From NCBI GenBank assembly GCA_036501345.1, contig DASYAN010000511.1, positions 1 through 5,688 on the forward strand: a DNA stretch of 5,688 bases, written 5' to 3'. Position numbers and translations under genes: made by a program. The notes beneath the pieces were generated by a model, which did not search any database, had not been told where the DNA came from, and saw nothing but the letters and a program-made list of their open reading frames with translations. This DNA comes from DASYAN01 sp036501345. GTDB taxonomy: Bacteria; Chloroflexota; Ktedonobacteria; Ktedonobacterales; Ktedonobacteraceae. Shown piece after piece: positions 5,120-5,688 of the stretch (position 1 is its first letter; each line of letters opens with the position of its first letter).

Positions 5120-5688
5120 ATGTCAGTGGAAGTAGAGTTAGAAGAATCACTGAGTTATACGCCGATTCAGCGTATGCGTCACTCCGCAGCACACGTGATG
5201 GCCGAGGCAGTGCAGGAGATTTTCCCTGATGCCAAGTTCGCCATTGGCCCGGCAATTGAGGATGGTTTCTACTACGATTTTGATCTGCCACGTGCGCTCA
5301 CCCCAGATGATCTGCCTGACCTTGAGAACCGGATGAAGCGCATTATTGCCGGAAACTTCCCCTTCTTGCGCGATCGCTGGCCCCGCGAGAAAGCCCTGGA
5401 ATACTTTCGGAACAAAGGACAAGACTACAAAGTAGAGATCATCGAGAATTTGCCGGATGAAGAGGTCGGCATTTATCAGCAGAGCCAATTTCTGGATCTG
5501 TGCCGAGGCCCTCATGTTGAGAATACGAGACAGATTGGTCCAGTCAAATTGATGCGTGTAGCTGGTGCCTATTGGCGTGGCGACGAGCACCGTCCAATGC
5601 TACAGCGTATCTATGGGACTGCCTGGTCGAACCAGGAAGAGCTTGATCAGTACCTGTGGCGTCTGGAAGAGGCCCAAAAACGTGATCA
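5120..5688 (+). CDS. thrS: Threonyl-tRNA synthetase lacking the TGS domain, 3'-truncated by the window edge
   Basis: ThrRS charges tRNA-Thr with threonine and clears mischarged Ser-tRNA-Thr. The 189 codons present cover the N2/SAD editing domain: the zinc/editing motif HSAAH (His21, His25), FAIGPAIEDGFYYDFD (40-55), and the second pair in DLCRGPH (Cys128, His132). The linker to the catalytic domain follows: RVAGAYWRGDE (146-156), MLQRIYGTAW (160-169), and RLEEAQKRD at the edge. The aminoacylation core and anticodon-binding domain lie beyond the window. In E. coli ThrRS the HxxxH motif begins at His73, here at His21, so about 50 residues, the TGS (N1) domain, are absent. This is not a start error: AAGGAGG is ideally placed and an in-frame stop precedes it. 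From memory, TGS-less ThrRS occurs in some bacterial groups such as cyanobacteria. Expression is controlled by the T-box leader directly upstream. Confidence 0.97.
   Translation, partial: MSVEVELEESLSYTPIQRMRHSAAHVMAEAVQEIFPDAKFAIGPAIEDGFYYDFDLPRALTPDDLPDLENRMKRIIAGNFPFLRDRWPREKALEYFRNKGQDYKVEIIENLPDEEVGIYQQSQFLDLCRGPHVENTRQIGPVKLMRVAGAYWRGDEHRPMLQRIYGTAWSNQEELDQYLWRLEEAQKRD

Noticed and set aside
5147..5590. Minus-strand ORF opposite thrS
   Set aside because: Antisense to conserved ThrRS editing-domain motifs, with no supporting signals.

Overview
The window reads as ordinary chromosomal DNA of a bacterium with intermediate G+C. It holds two housekeeping genes at its edges, both cut by the window boundaries, and a looser, gene-poor centre. 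The thrS gene is controlled by a classical T-box leader and its product lacks the N-terminal TGS domain. Shine-Dalgarno sites are strong (AAGGAGG, AAGGAG) and spacers are long. Together these suggest a Chloroflexota bacterium, perhaps of the Ktedonobacteria type. This lineage guess is inference from family knowledge, not a search result; a Firmicutes-like origin cannot be excluded from the window alone.

Left part (1-2006): the C-terminal three quarters of ilvD (dihydroxy-acid dehydratase, branched-chain amino acid synthesis) runs on the + strand and ends at 1294. It converges on a small minus-strand gene (1373-1609) for a 78-residue single-pass membrane protein. A perfect 18-bp hairpin (1327-1366) sits between the two stop codons and probably serves both genes. 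The small gene has a plausible promoter and a strong ribosome binding site of its own. A minus-strand intrinsic terminator (1717-1754) lies just upstream of that promoter and insulates it from transcription arriving from the right.

Middle (2007-3729): two minus-strand genes. The upstream one (2701-3729) encodes a membrane-anchored, outward-facing protein whose strand-end motifs resemble a TIM-barrel enzyme of unknown function. It has a good sigma-70-type promoter (3824-3852). The downstream one (2007-2579) encodes an SRPBCC-fold protein with a C-terminal membrane anchor. They are 121 bp apart and could be co-transcribed.

Right part (3730-5688): almost 1.4 kb with no convincing gene. It contains a 12-bp perfect palindrome, an AT-rich island with phased T-tracts, one doubtful small ORF, and a 90-bp inverted-repeat element that can fold into a three-way junction. 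Next come dyads over a proposed thrS promoter, then a full T-box leader with Thr specifier ACC, antiterminator and terminator, and the start of thrS. ThrRS expression is thus expected to rise when uncharged tRNA-Thr accumulates.

No CRISPR array, tRNA, rRNA or transposase gene is visible. The best candidates for something undescribed are the 90-bp structured element, the TIM-barrel-like exported protein and the small two-cysteine membrane protein.
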